A stretch of 64,000 nucleotides of DNA from Maridesulfovibrio ferrireducens (GCF_900101105.1 NZ_FNGA01000003.1:558001-622000); one strand, 5' to 3'. Shown: positions 7,456 through 16,870, numbered from the stretch's first letter. Program-made: numbers and translations. Notes: generated from the letters alone by a model not told the origin.

Positions 7456-8835
7456 CTACTTCTTATTCTCAAGCATAAACTTAACATATTTTCGATCAGT
7501 GTTATTGATATGATTGATAATCCAGTCTTGCAGAAATTTATCAACACTTTCAGAGAATACGTACCGCTTGTCGCGGTTAAGCTCCATTACTTCTCTGGTT
7601 ATGCGCCTATGCTCTTTCATATGTTCTTCAATATCAGGGTATCCGCGTTTCTGCATGAACCCTTCTTCTCTCGCAAAATGACTGGTGGTGTACTCCAGCA
7701 ATCTGTCAAATAGCTTTGCGATAGCTTCGCCTTCTTTTCCTTCAATTACAGCTTTTTGAAAATCTTCTGCGTATTTAACAAGCACGCGATGTTCTGAATC
7801 AATTGACGGGATTCCAAGTAGTAAGTCTTCTGACCACGTTACTGTCTCTGCTATATTCGTCTTACTGCATTTTTCATTTCGAACTAGAACTAAAAGAGAA
7901 TCTCCATGTTCCATAATTTCCTCACTATCAGGATTCTCCAAATCGTCTCCGATAGCGCGGTGTAAGACTAGTGCTTTTAATGCATTCGTGCTTTTAAGTG
8001 CGTTCGCAACTTTCAGCGGTTCATCTTCTAAGTGTGGAAATATTCGCAAGCTGTAGCCCATCACATCCTGAGCTGTTGCTTGTTTGCCATTTGCAGGAGT
8101 AACTCCTGCATGACGCGCCAGAATATGTGCGATCTGTTCACCGCCAAGGGTCATGGGGTAGACTACTGTGTTCGCGCCAGCTCTGAGCATTCTATATTCA
8201 ATTGTTGGATCTGAGCCCCTTGCTACAATGAATATGTCGGGATTAAGTTCGCGCGAAGCTAATGAAATATTAATGTTGTCTGCATCATTATTAATACAGA
8301 GTACAATATAGTCAGCCCGTTCTATTCCAGCTGAAAGCAGAACTCCGTCGACAGCGGCGTCACCGTTCATCGTTAAGTATCCACGTTGTTCAGCTTCATT
8401 CAGCGTTTCTTCGTTTGTGTCTAAAATAACAAAATCCAGCCCGAGCTCAAAAAGTTTTAGACTGATAGATCGACCGATGCGGCCATAACCGCAAATAAGG
8501 GTGTGTGCTTGGAGCTTATTAATTTTGTCGTTCATTTTGCGTTTCTCGTATAAGTTTTTGATTCCGGATTGCACGATTAATTTAGCAATTTGCGTCGCAA
8601 ATACAGCGGCAACTCCGAGACCTGTAAAAATAAGGCCAATTGTAAAAACTCGACTAGCCGGTGAAAGATTGTGAACTTCACCATAGCCGATAGTGGTTAT
8701 GGTGATAACAGTCATGTAGAGGGCATCCAGTACGGTCCACCCCTTTTCAAGCAGGAGATAGCCAGCCGTTCCAACAAGTAAAACGAGTAGAATGGCAATG
8801 AGTAATTGTAAGTGCGGGCGTGTTTTGGGTGACAT
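7456..8835 (-). CDS. K+ channel (2TM) - RCK - hemerythrin fusion
   Basis: 459 aa in three parts. Residues 10-90 are a two-helix pore module with selectivity filter TIGYG (48-52). Residues 110-320 are a regulator-of-K+-conductance unit: a Rossmann nucleotide site CGYGRIGRS (115-123) and an RCK-C half. Residues 335-459 are a bacteriohemerythrin domain with all expected diiron ligands: His349, His386, Glu390, His405, His409, His442 and Asp447. The likely role is an inner-membrane K+ channel whose cytoplasmic gating ring carries an O2/NO/iron-responsive domain; that coupling is inferred from fusion only. The start ATG has only a weak upstream AAGAA. It lies next to a DsrE-like gene in the same orientation. 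Confidence 0.9.
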   Translation of the reverse strand: MSPKTRPHLQLLIAILLVLLVGTAGYLLLEKGWTVLDALYMTVITITTIGYGEVHNLSPASRVFTIGLIFTGLGVAAVFATQIAKLIVQSGIKNLYEKRKMNDKINKLQAHTLICGYGRIGRSISLKLFELGLDFVILDTNEETLNEAEQRGYLTMNGDAAVDGVLLSAGIERADYIVLCINNDADNINISLASRELNPDIFIVARGSDPTIEYRMLRAGANTVVYPMTLGGEQIAHILARHAGVTPANGKQATAQDVMGYSLRIFPHLEDEPLKVANALKSTNALKALVLHRAIGDDLENPDSEEIMEHGDSLLVLVRNEKCSKTNIAETVTWSEDLLLGIPSIDSEHRVLVKYAEDFQKAVIEGKEGEAIAKLFDRLLEYTTSHFAREEGFMQKRGYPDIEEHMKEHRRITREVMELNRDKRYVFSESVDKFLQDWIINHINNTDRKYVKFMLENKK

Positions 8836-8985
8836 TTCTTAATTAAGTTAAAGTTTAGATGGATGTATAAAAACTACTATCAATTTAAACAGTATGGCAA
8901 TGGATGAAAACGAAAACTTTGAACTGGCGAATTATTTAGCGAAAAGAGTGTTTTTTTTGATCAGTTATGATTTAACCTAAACAAT

Positions 8986-9336
8986 TTAAGGCTTGATGTA
9001 AGCAAATCCTGCATCTTGTAGTCGGCAAATTTCAATAACTCCCGTTGGGACTATTTCACAGATATCAAGCATGTTTTCCGGTTTATATTTAAGCTTGTTG
9101 AGAGAATTATTACATATACAAAATCGAACGCCGTTCGAATGAAGTTCTTTTATTTTAGGATAATTTTCGCCGCAGAATTCTTTTCGGAAAAAACGGACAG
9201 ATTCACCATTTGCAACCAGATGAATTTTTGAAGAAATAGCAGAAGGGTCTTTTAATAAATTTTCAATGTTTACAAGAGCCATTTTTAAAATTTGATCATC
9301 ATCCCAATCTATATGAAAAACAACTTTATAGCTCAT
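8986..9336 (-). CDS. DsrE-like family protein
   Basis: 116 aa from the ATG at 9336, chosen because ACAGGAGAGG lies 5 nt upstream; an extension to 9384 has no such signal. MSYKVVFHIDWDD, a central IHLVANGESVRFF, a VRFCICNNSLNK segment with two cysteines and a C-terminal GVIEICRLQDAGFAYIKP match the DsrE/DsrF-like fold. These proteins serve in sulfur relay or have unknown roles in sulfate reducers. The cysteines Cys-x-Cys in FCICNN could be functional, but the partner is not in view. Confidence 0.7.
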   Translation of the reverse strand: MSYKVVFHIDWDDDQILKMALVNIENLLKDPSAISSKIHLVANGESVRFFRKEFCGENYPKIKELHSNGVRFCICNNSLNKLKYKPENMLDICEIVPTGVIEICRLQDAGFAYIKP

Positions 9337-9463
9337 TGGCAACCTCTCCTGTAAAAAAGTAGAGAATGTCCGAAAAATGAACAATTATTCATAGACATCA
9401 GTACTTGCTACTAATACAATTTTGATGGTTTTAAGTATATAATATTTATCTGAGGAGATAGAA

Positions 9464-9652
9464 ATGAAAGATATCAAAAAGAGTGTAGATTATATTTTTC
9501 ACGGACTTGAAGCGCTGGACATTCTGCTTTGCTCAAAGGAAGCTGAAAATCTGAATGTTCGTAATATTGTAGGGCTTTTGCATCCGCTTATTGAAGACGC
9601 TAAAAGACGTGCTCACACAGAAGTTTCCGCTATTAGTCAAAATAAAGAATAA
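9464..9652 (+). CDS. Hypothetical 62-aa protein
   Basis: Small acidic/basic, probably helical protein (MKDIKKSVDYIFHGLEALDI...). It is supported by a good ribosome-binding site (TGAGGAGA, 5 nt before the ATG) and by codon use similar to its neighbours. No membrane segment, cysteine pair or known motif apart from a single Cys in LLCSKE. The stop is 24 nt before the M20 amidohydrolase gene, so co-expression is likely. Function not recognised. Confidence 0.6.
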   Translation: MKDIKKSVDYIFHGLEALDILLCSKEAENLNVRNIVGLLHPLIEDAKRRAHTEVSAISQNKE

Positions 9653-9676
9653 CGGTTTGATTTTTTTAAGGATTTT

Positions 9677-10954
9677 GTGATTATGGATTTGAGAAAGATT
9701 GTTCTGTCAGAATTAAATTCTTTGGTTGAGTTGTATAAGCATTTTCATGCTAATCCTGAACTTTCTGGACAGGAAAAAGAAACTTCACGTGTTTTGGCTG
9801 ATCAGCTTGAAAATTGTGGAATTGATGTCACGCGTAATGTCGGTGGTTTCGGAATTGTCGGAACTCTTGAAAATGGAGACGGCCCGACGGTTATGATCCG
9901 CACTGATATGGATGCACTCCCTGTTACCGAAAATTCCGGGGCAGAATATGCCAGCACTATTCAGGCTGTAGACGGCTCTGGCAATTCTGTAGGCGTTATG
10001 CACGCGTGCGGGCATGATCTTCATATGGCTGCGTTTGTCGGAGCTGCAAAAACTTTATCGAAACTAAAAAATAGTTGGAGTGGCAGGATTTTGTTTGTCG
10101 GGCAGCCGGCAGAAGAACCAATGTCCGGAGCCAGAGCCATGATTGATGATGGCTTATTTCAAAAGTTCGGGCGGCCCGACTATTGTATCGGAACGCATGT
10201 TCGTCCGAAAGTTAAAGCAGGAACAATTGCTGTCAGGCCCGGTCCGGTGATGGCAGGAGTTTTTCAACTTAAAATTTTAGTTCGCGGGATAGGCGGGCAT
10301 GGATCAGCTCCTCATGAAACGCGTGATCCTGTTGTGTTGGCAGCTCGAATCATTTCGTCGATTCAAACAATAGTCAGCAGGGAGTTGAATCCTCTTACTC
10401 CGGCAGTTGTCACAATAGGTTCTATTCATGGTGGAACAAGGTCTAATATTATTCCTGAAAAAGTTGTTATGGAATTAACAGCCAGATTTTTTGATTCTGA
10501 AACACGTGATCATATTTTGCGGTCAATTAAGCGTATCTGCCGTAACGAAGCATTAACAATGGATTTTCCTGAAAATCTTTTCCCTGTTATTACGATGGAA
10601 AAGGATGATGAGCTTCCGGCAACAATTAATGATAATGATTTGTCGGCAATAGTAAAAGCAGCTGTAGAAGAGCATTTGGGTAAAGATCATTTCGTTGAAG
10701 CTGATATGGTTATGGGTAGTGAAGATTTTGCGCTATACAGAACGTCAGCTTCGACCGAAATCCCTTGTTGTATGTTTTTTACCGGCGTGACTAGTTCCTC
10801 TGATATGGAATTATATGAAACACAATTAATTAATCCGCCGAATCTTCATAACAGCGGATTTCTTCCTCAGTATGAAAATAGCATTCTCGCTGCGGTTATA
10901 ACAATGACTGCTACAGTATTAAATTATCAAACCAGCTCTAAACCGCGCTTATAA
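9677..10954 (+). CDS. M20 family amidohydrolase / metallopeptidase
   Basis: 425 aa. The zinc-site signature HACGHDLHMAAF, the QPAEEPMSGARAMIDDGLF segment with catalytic glutamates, the dimerisation-domain HGSAPHETRDPVV and the C-terminal MGSEDFALY place it in the M20D group (IAA-amino acid hydrolase, hippurate hydrolase and N-acyl amino acid deacylase type). It removes an acyl group from an amide; the substrate is not predictable. The start is GTG 9677 (AAGGA 4 nt upstream) or ATG 9683 (10 nt). It is cytosolic: no signal peptide is seen. Confidence 0.88.
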   Translation: MIMDLRKIVLSELNSLVELYKHFHANPELSGQEKETSRVLADQLENCGIDVTRNVGGFGIVGTLENGDGPTVMIRTDMDALPVTENSGAEYASTIQAVDGSGNSVGVMHACGHDLHMAAFVGAAKTLSKLKNSWSGRILFVGQPAEEPMSGARAMIDDGLFQKFGRPDYCIGTHVRPKVKAGTIAVRPGPVMAGVFQLKILVRGIGGHGSAPHETRDPVVLAARIISSIQTIVSRELNPLTPAVVTIGSIHGGTRSNIIPEKVVMELTARFFDSETRDHILRSIKRICRNEALTMDFPENLFPVITMEKDDELPATINDNDLSAIVKAAVEEHLGKDHFVEADMVMGSEDFALYRTSASTEIPCCMFFTGVTSSSDMELYETQLINPPNLHNSGFLPQYENSILAAVITMTATVLNYQTSSKPRL

Positions 10955-10990
10955 AAAAAGGCTGTGAGGTTAACCTCACAGCCTTTTTTT
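10953..10990. terminator. Bidirectional terminator between M20 gene and nadB
   Basis: A 38-nt perfect palindrome: seven A, GGCTGTGAGGTT and its complement, seven T. It sits between two convergent genes and provides a T tract on both strands. It overlaps the last codon of the M20 gene. Confidence 0.92.
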
Positions 10991-11011
10991 ATAAACTTTC
11001 AATGAATGTTG

Positions 11012-12607
11012 TTAATCAACTCTATAATGACACCCGAGACTTTTTTTGTTTTTAATCGCAGCAGCCGTAACAGAAAGAGCTGCCTGACAGCCGTGAAATA
11101 AATCAACAATAGGTCTACTGATAGGCGTTCTTTTGTAAAATGATCTTAAATCTCTGTTGAGATTTTGCAGATCGTACATTGCACGACTGAGACGGGCAGT
11201 AGATCTTGTTATTCCTACATAGTTCCACATAATACTGCGAATCAACATCCAGTCTTGAGCAATCAAAGCCGGATCTTCATTTTCATTTGTACCGGAGTTT
11301 TCCCAATTAGGAATTGCGTTCATCAATTTCTTGCTAATTGCTGTTTTCTTAGAAATCTTTGACGCCATATCCTTACCGGAAGTATATCCCCAGAACATTC
11401 CTTCGAGCAGTGAAGTTGATGCGAGTCTATTTCCGCCATGAACACCCGTACAGGAGCATTCTCCGACACTATACAGTCTGTCCAGAGTCGTTCTTCCTTT
11501 TTCATCCACAAGAATTCCGCCGCAGTAGTAATGGGCGGCAGGAACAACCGGAATAGGTGTCTTTGTGATATCGGTACCTGCATCAGCGCAAGTTCCATAG
11601 ATTGTGGGGAATCTTTCTTTTAAATCATGTTTCACAAAGTTTGCGGCATCAAGGTAGACGCATTCTTCTCCCGTTCTAAGCATCTCTTCCTGAATTGAAC
11701 GAGTTACGATGTCACGCGGGGCAAGATCTGCTCTTGGGTCGTAGCGTGGCATAAACGCTTCACCGTAACAGTTTACTAATTTTGCTCCTTCACCGCGAAC
11801 AGCTTCAGATATCAGGAAGCGGCGGCTCGCTCTTGAACGTGTGCCCTGATAAAAAGCAGTAGGGTGAAATTGTACCATTTCTGAATTTATAATTCTGACT
11901 TTCGCACGTGAAGCCATAGCCACTCCGGACCCGATAGATCCGGTAGAATTCGTAGTATGCAAATAAATCTGACCGAGTCCACCTGTTGCTAATACAGTAA
12001 AGTCAGCCAGTATAGTTTCAACAGCATCTATGGATTCGTTATAGACATATGCTCCGAGACATTTATTGCTGAGGCAATATTTAAACTCGGTTTCTCTCGC
12101 GTGATGATGATTTGTCAAAAGGTCAACAGCTGTTCGCTGAGTACAGACGGTGATATTAGGATGATCTGCTACGGCTTTTGAAAGAACTTCCATGATGGAA
12201 TGTCCGGTATGATCCGCACAGTAGAGTATGCGGGGCACGGCGTGTCCGCCTTCACGAGTCAGGCTGTAGTCACCATTTTCATCGCAGGCAAAAGGAACAG
12301 GATATTTTTCCAGAAGCAGATGTTTCAGCGCTTCCGGACCCTCTTTCGTTAAGGTACGGATGGCCTTTATATTGTTATAGTCCCATCCTGCGGTTCTGAT
12401 ATCTTTTTCAAGAATTTTAGGAGAATCGCCTGGACCGGTATAAACAATGCCACCTTGGGCCAGTCTGGTGTTACCTGTGAAAAGGTCGTCTCCCTGAGTT
12501 AACAGTGTTACCTCGACACCTTTTTCCGCTACGGTTAAAGCTGATATACAGCCGGATATTCCTGCTCCGATAATTAAAACATCAGTTTTCATTCGGTTGT
12601 CTTGCAT
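11012..12607 (-). CDS. nadB: L-aspartate oxidase
   Basis: FAD enzyme oxidising L-aspartate to iminoaspartate, the first step of de novo NAD synthesis. The dinucleotide motif VLIIGAGISGC is at residues 10-20. The family signatures RRFLISEAVRGEGAKLVN, PAAHYYCGGILVDEKGRT and SVGECSCTGVHGGNRLAS are present. Length 531 aa is typical. A second ATG at 12592 could be the start. It is last in the nadC-nadA-nadB series. In anaerobes fumarate is the usual electron acceptor; that is family knowledge. Confidence 0.96.
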   Translation of the reverse strand: MQDNRMKTDVLIIGAGISGCISALTVAEKGVEVTLLTQGDDLFTGNTRLAQGGIVYTGPGDSPKILEKDIRTAGWDYNNIKAIRTLTKEGPEALKHLLLEKYPVPFACDENGDYSLTREGGHAVPRILYCADHTGHSIMEVLSKAVADHPNITVCTQRTAVDLLTNHHHARETEFKYCLSNKCLGAYVYNESIDAVETILADFTVLATGGLGQIYLHTTNSTGSIGSGVAMASRAKVRIINSEMVQFHPTAFYQGTRSRASRRFLISEAVRGEGAKLVNCYGEAFMPRYDPRADLAPRDIVTRSIQEEMLRTGEECVYLDAANFVKHDLKERFPTIYGTCADAGTDITKTPIPVVPAAHYYCGGILVDEKGRTTLDRLYSVGECSCTGVHGGNRLASTSLLEGMFWGYTSGKDMASKISKKTAISKKLMNAIPNWENSGTNENEDPALIAQDWMLIRSIMWNYVGITRSTARLSRAMYDLQNLNRDLRSFYKRTPISRPIVDLFHGCQAALSVTAAAIKNKKSLGCHYRVD

Positions 12608-12669
12608 GCAATTTATCTCAATTGACGGTTGCCATTAAGGTTTCCGGCTAAAGGTTAATTACTTTTGAA

Positions 12670-13692
12670 TCAAGCACAGACCTTAAGCATCCTTTCAAGG
12701 GCAACTTTGGCGGGAATTCTTATATTGTCTGATACGTCTTCAAATTCGGCACTTTCAAGGTTCTGGAGAAGTTCGGCAAGTTTTTGTTCAGTTATTTTAG
12801 CCATGTTGCTACAAAAACTTACACTTAAAGGAAGAATGTTTTTATCAGGGAACTGTTTAGCCAGCCTATTTACTAAATTGGTTTCAGTACCAATAATAAT
12901 AGTCGAACCGACTGGAGCTTCAGTGACATATTTAATAAGATAAGACGTCGAACCATCTCCGTCAGCAGCAGCAACTATTTCAGGCGGGCATTCAGGATGT
13001 ACGACAACCTTTGCTCCCGGATATTTTTTACGGAGATTTTCTATTTGAGAAATCTTGAATTTTTGATGGATAGCACAAAGTCCGGGCCAAATTAAAAGCT
13101 GTTTGTCCAGAGTTTCTTCAACATTAAGTTTTTCACCTTTCTTGCGGATATTAAGAATTAATCTTTTATTTTCTGGAATGCCAAGTTTGTCAGCTGTGTT
13201 GAGTGCGAGGTTTTTATCGGGAAGGAAAAGAACTCCGTCTCCTCTTTCGAGTGCCCATTTCAGCATTTTTTCGGCATTTGCAGAAGTGCAGACAGATCCG
13301 CCATGTTTACCGCAAACAGCTTTTACTGCAGCAGGGGTGTTGACGTAAGCCAGTGGAATTATCTTTCTGCCGCTTTCTTCAAGAATTTTTGTCAAAACAG
13401 TATCAACCAGCTCGGCAGGGGCCATGTTGGCCATGACGCATCCAGCTGAAGGGTCCGGAATATATACCTTCTGATTAGCTTTACGGACGATGGCCGCAGA
13501 TTCAGCCATAAAATGCACACCGCAAAAAACAATGTATTCGGCTTCAAGCTTATCAATCTGGCGAGCGAGTTCCAGTGAATCTCCTTTTAAATCAGTGTGT
13601 CTGATTATTTCATCAGCCTGATAATGGTGCCCAAGAATGGCCAGCTTACTTCCGTATTTTGCTTTTATGTCACTGATAATTTTGGAATACAT
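12670..13692 (-). CDS. nadA: Quinolinate synthase A
   Basis: Condenses iminoaspartate with dihydroxyacetone phosphate to quinolinate using an oxygen-sensitive [4Fe-4S] cluster. Candidate cluster cysteines lie in YIVFCGVHFMAESA, GGSVCTSANAEKM and VVHPECPPEIV, the three conserved positions. The start at 13692 is chosen because AGGA precedes it by about 10 nt and the sequence begins at the normal family N-terminus; a longer form to 13740 would run into nadC. 340 aa. It starts 11 nt after the nadC stop. Confidence 0.96.
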   Translation of the reverse strand: MYSKIISDIKAKYGSKLAILGHHYQADEIIRHTDLKGDSLELARQIDKLEAEYIVFCGVHFMAESAAIVRKANQKVYIPDPSAGCVMANMAPAELVDTVLTKILEESGRKIIPLAYVNTPAAVKAVCGKHGGSVCTSANAEKMLKWALERGDGVLFLPDKNLALNTADKLGIPENKRLILNIRKKGEKLNVEETLDKQLLIWPGLCAIHQKFKISQIENLRKKYPGAKVVVHPECPPEIVAAADGDGSTSYLIKYVTEAPVGSTIIIGTETNLVNRLAKQFPDKNILPLSVSFCSNMAKITEQKLAELLQNLESAEFEDVSDNIRIPAKVALERMLKVCA

Positions 13693-13703
13693 TTTAATAA
13701 ATC

Positions 13704-14576
13704 CTAGATTGAATATATTTGCATGCTCATGTCTGAACACTTTGCAGAATGTGTGATTCTTCCTACGGAAATATAGTCAGGGCCGGCTTCTGCAAGATGT
13801 GCAATTGTTTCAAGAGTCACGTTTCCGCTGATTTCTGTTTCTATTGAATCAGGAACCGTTGCTATCGAAGCCTTTGCTTCTTCAAAAGTCATATTGTCGA
13901 GCATTATCCGCTCAACTTTACAAGCTATCGCTTCATCAACTTCCTGCTGATTTCGGCATTCTACTTCTATGGGCGGGCAGGGCTCATATTTGCTACGAAG
14001 TTTTTCAACTGCGAGCGTAATAGATCCGGCTCTATCAATATGATTATCTTTTAACATCAGCATTTCAACAAGATTTAGACGATGATTTTGAGCTCCGCCT
14101 ACAAGAACAGCATATTTTTCAGGGTAGCGAAGTCCTGGAATAGTTTTTCTTGTGTCCAGTAAAATTGTTTCACTATGATCAAGTGCTTTAACATACTTAT
14201 TGGTAAGAGTCGCTATTCCGGATAGATGGGAGAGAAAATTAAGCATAACTCTTTCTGCCTTCAGAAGTATTGCGGCAGGACCTTGAATGGCAGCTATAAG
14301 TGTTCCGGCTGAAATTCTGTCGCCTTCATCAACATTTAAATGAACTTTGCAAACGTTATCTTTGTCTGCAAATTCAAGGATAAGAGGAATAAGTGGTAAT
14401 CCGGCAACAATAGTTTCTTCTTTTGCAATGATCTGAGCATTTGCTAGATCTTCAGGTTCGAATAATCCCTGTGAAGTCAGGTCCGGCCCATCTTCACTCA
14501 AAGCTATTCTAATTGTTGCTAAAAGGAACATTTTTGATTCAGCCTGAAAGAATGTATCGAATTTATTGTCAGTCAT
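13704..14576 (-). CDS. nadC: Nicotinate-nucleotide pyrophosphorylase (carboxylating)
   Basis: Quinolinate phosphoribosyltransferase, third enzyme of NAD synthesis. The signatures LDTRKTIPGLRYPEKYAV, GGAQNHRLNLVEMLMLKDNH and the late EISGNVTLETIAHLAEAGPDYISVG are complete. The ATG at 14576 has AGGT 6 nt upstream; a TTG at 14603 is possible but lacks a site. First gene of the nadCAB operon, divergent from mgtE across a 171-bp intergenic region. Confidence 0.96.
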   Translation of the reverse strand: MTDNKFDTFFQAESKMFLLATIRIALSEDGPDLTSQGLFEPEDLANAQIIAKEETIVAGLPLIPLILEFADKDNVCKVHLNVDEGDRISAGTLIAAIQGPAAILLKAERVMLNFLSHLSGIATLTNKYVKALDHSETILLDTRKTIPGLRYPEKYAVLVGGAQNHRLNLVEMLMLKDNHIDRAGSITLAVEKLRSKYEPCPPIEVECRNQQEVDEAIACKVERIMLDNMTFEEAKASIATVPDSIETEISGNVTLETIAHLAEAGPDYISVGRITHSAKCSDMSMQIYSI

Positions 14577-14747
14577 ATTGTACCTGTTAATTTTTTGTAA
14601 CATAAAGTTTAAGAACTATTAGCAATTTTTGGTATCCGTTTTTTCTAATGGGCACAAGGGCTGAGAAGGATTTCACAAAGTGTTCTTTGAATTGTTACAG
14701 TCTAAGAAATTTTGACCTTTAGTTGTATTTAAGTTAGTTGGAGCGCA

Positions 14748-16100
14748 ATGAAAAGGGCAAAAGGAATACCTGAACCACTCAGGCAATGGCAAGAAAGCGG
14801 AAAAGGACTCGTTGGTGAAGTTGACCAACGGGTTATTGATGCTATGCATCCTGCGGATGCTGCTGACCATATCGAAGAATTAGGGCTGGATGAACAGGTA
14901 AAGTTCATCAAACAGCTTCCAATTCGTGATGCCGCTGATTCTATTGCCGAGATGGAAAAATATGACCAGCGAGAGCTGGTCGAAAAGCTTAATTTGGGAA
15001 TGGCCGCACGGATTTTGGAGTTTATGTCTCCGGATGATGCGACTGATATTCTTGAAGGGCTTGATGATGATTTGCGCGAGAGTTTGCTGCGTCAAATAAA
15101 AGCTGAAGACAGAGAAGAAATTTCTACTCTGCTCACCTTTGATCCTGAAACAGCCGGTGGTGTTATGAACACCGAGGTTGCTATTCTTCTTGAAGATCTC
15201 ACTGTCGATCAGGCAATTGCATCCATCAGGGCAGAGGTTGAAGATAAAAGCATTCCTTATTACGCGTATCTTGTTGACCGCAGAAATCATTTGACCGGTG
15301 CAGTTTCCTTGCGCGACCTTCTTATCTCCCGTCCCGGAAAAAAATTAAAAGAATTAATTCATAATCAGCATTTGATTTCCGTTACTTATGAAGTGGACAA
15401 GGAAGAAGTTGCCAGACTTATAGGACATTATAATTTTCTTGCGATGCCTGTCACAGATTTTGAACATAGACTGCTGGGAGTTGTCACAGTTGATGATGTT
15501 ATTGACATTATTAATGAAGAAGCCAGTGAAGATATGCAGTCAATGGTTGGTGCGGGTACTGATGAAACAACGGATTCTCCGTGGACTTACTCTGTTAAAA
15601 AGAGACTTCCTTGGCTTGTTATAAACGTTGCTAATTCTGCTATTTCAGCTTGGGTAGTTCATCTATTTGAGGCCAATATCGCCAAGATGGCTATTTTAGC
15701 GGTTCTGATGCCAATTGTTGCAAATCAGGCAGGTAATACCGGGCAGCAGGCTCTTGCTGTTATGATCAGACAATTTGCAACGGAAAAATTTGATCGGAAA
15801 AAATCTTGGAACGCAGTTTTTCGTGAACTCAAGATCGGACTTGCTAACGGTGTTTGCATATCACTTTTAGTGCTCATGGCTGTTTATATGCTGACTGACA
15901 ATTCAGCTCTTGCAATGGTAATGTCCGGGGCTTTGTTTATCGATATGCTTATGGGAGCTGTGGTCGGCGGTGCTATCCCGATTATTCTAAAAGAATTCGG
16001 TCGTGATCCGGCGCAGGCATCTTCAATCTTTTTAACAACGGTTACAGATAGTTTAGGATTTCTTTCCTTGCTCGGTCTGGCCGGGATATTTTTACTGTAA
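14748..16100 (+). CDS. mgtE: Magnesium transporter MgtE
   Basis: 450 aa with the full MgtE architecture: helical N domain (about 1-130), tandem CBS domains (about 135-260) that sense cytosolic Mg2+, and a five-helix membrane domain (about 285-450). The pore segment is MPIVANQAGNTGQQAL. GGAG lies 5 nt before the ATG. No Mg2+ riboswitch-like structure is evident in the 171-bp leader region. It ends at a strong hairpin shared with the convergent adk. Confidence 0.95.
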   Translation: MKRAKGIPEPLRQWQESGKGLVGEVDQRVIDAMHPADAADHIEELGLDEQVKFIKQLPIRDAADSIAEMEKYDQRELVEKLNLGMAARILEFMSPDDATDILEGLDDDLRESLLRQIKAEDREEISTLLTFDPETAGGVMNTEVAILLEDLTVDQAIASIRAEVEDKSIPYYAYLVDRRNHLTGAVSLRDLLISRPGKKLKELIHNQHLISVTYEVDKEEVARLIGHYNFLAMPVTDFEHRLLGVVTVDDVIDIINEEASEDMQSMVGAGTDETTDSPWTYSVKKRLPWLVINVANSAISAWVVHLFEANIAKMAILAVLMPIVANQAGNTGQQALAVMIRQFATEKFDRKKSWNAVFRELKIGLANGVCISLLVLMAVYMLTDNSALAMVMSGALFIDMLMGAVVGGAIPIILKEFGRDPAQASSIFLTTVTDSLGFLSLLGLAGIFLL

Positions 16101-16140
16101 AAATAGCATGAAACAAATTTTGTTTTTATGAAGCTAAATG

Positions 16141-16174
16141 AAAAGCCCTTCTACCTGATGGTAGAAGGGCTTTA
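16141..16174. terminator. Terminator between mgtE and adk
   Basis: A 14-bp perfect stem (AAAGCCCTTCTACC and complement) with a TGAT loop. A/T runs at the stem ends make it usable on either strand between convergent genes. Confidence 0.85.
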
Positions 16175-16198
16175 TAATTCAATCTGGTATAAACCGGA

Positions 16199-16870
16199 TT
16201 ATACAAGCTGAGCCATGAGAGTTTCTTTAATAGAATCAATAGAACCTTCGCCGTTGAGTTCAATGTATTTGAAGCCGGCTTTAGGAGCGAGATCTCTGTA
16301 AAAGTATGCTGCTGCAATGGTACCAGTCTTGTCATCGTAGTAAATGTCATGACGTTTGCTGATTGCTTCTTCGTCCTGATCATCAGCGCGTTCGGTAAGA
16401 GCTCCGCCACATACGCGACATTTGTCTCCATCAGGCTTGATAGCGTCGATGAATTTGTTGTTAGGGTGGTTAGGATCATTTTCGCAAAGGCGACGACCCA
16501 TGATGCGGTTTTTAGCAGTTTCACGAGGAAGAAGAATTTCGATAACGTAATCAAGTTTTACGCCGTCTTTTTCGAGAGCTTCCCAAAGTTTCTGAGCCTG
16601 AACGATAGAACGAGGGAAACCGTCAAGCAACCAGCCGTTTTCATCGGAAGACTGAAGAACGTCGAGAACCATAGGAATAGTGATATCGTCAGGTACGAGT
16701 TCGCCTTTTTCAATGAATGCCTTAGCTTTCATTCCAAGTTCAGTTCCGCCACCGATATGTTTACGGAAGATAGCACCGGATTCGATATGATCAAGATCAA
16801 ATTTTTTCTTAGCAAGAGCGCCCTGTGTTCCTTTACCACTACCGTTAGGTCCGAAAATAAGAATATTCAT
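16199..16870 (-). CDS. adk: Adenylate kinase, metal-binding LID type
   Basis: Catalyses ATP + AMP to 2 ADP. P-loop GPNGSGKGTQ at residues 7-16; the usual GAPG is replaced by GPNG. DGFPRSIVQAQ at 83-93 and the LID start IMGRRLC at 123-129. The LID carries Cys129-x5-His135-x15-Cys151-x2-Cys154, the metal ligand set described for Desulfovibrio gigas adenylate kinase at the same residue numbers. 223 aa. AGGAGGAC precedes the ATG. Last gene of the minus-strand tetrapyrrole/tilS series, 62 nt after tilS. Confidence 0.96.
   Translation of the reverse strand: MNILIFGPNGSGKGTQGALAKKKFDLDHIESGAIFRKHIGGGTELGMKAKAFIEKGELVPDDITIPMVLDVLQSSDENGWLLDGFPRSIVQAQKLWEALEKDGVKLDYVIEILLPRETAKNRIMGRRLCENDPNHPNNKFIDAIKPDGDKCRVCGGALTERADDQDEEAISKRHDIYYDDKTGTIAAAYFYRDLAPKAGFKYIELNGEGSIDSIKETLMAQLV

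Noticed and set aside
13693-13740. N-terminal extension of NadA (start at 13740)
   Set aside because: It would overlap nadC, lacks a ribosome-binding site, and extends beyond the normal family N-terminus.
14577-14747. Mg2+ riboswitch before mgtE
   Set aside because: Only 171 bp shared with the divergent nadC promoter, and no extended helices or terminator/antiterminator pair can be folded by eye.
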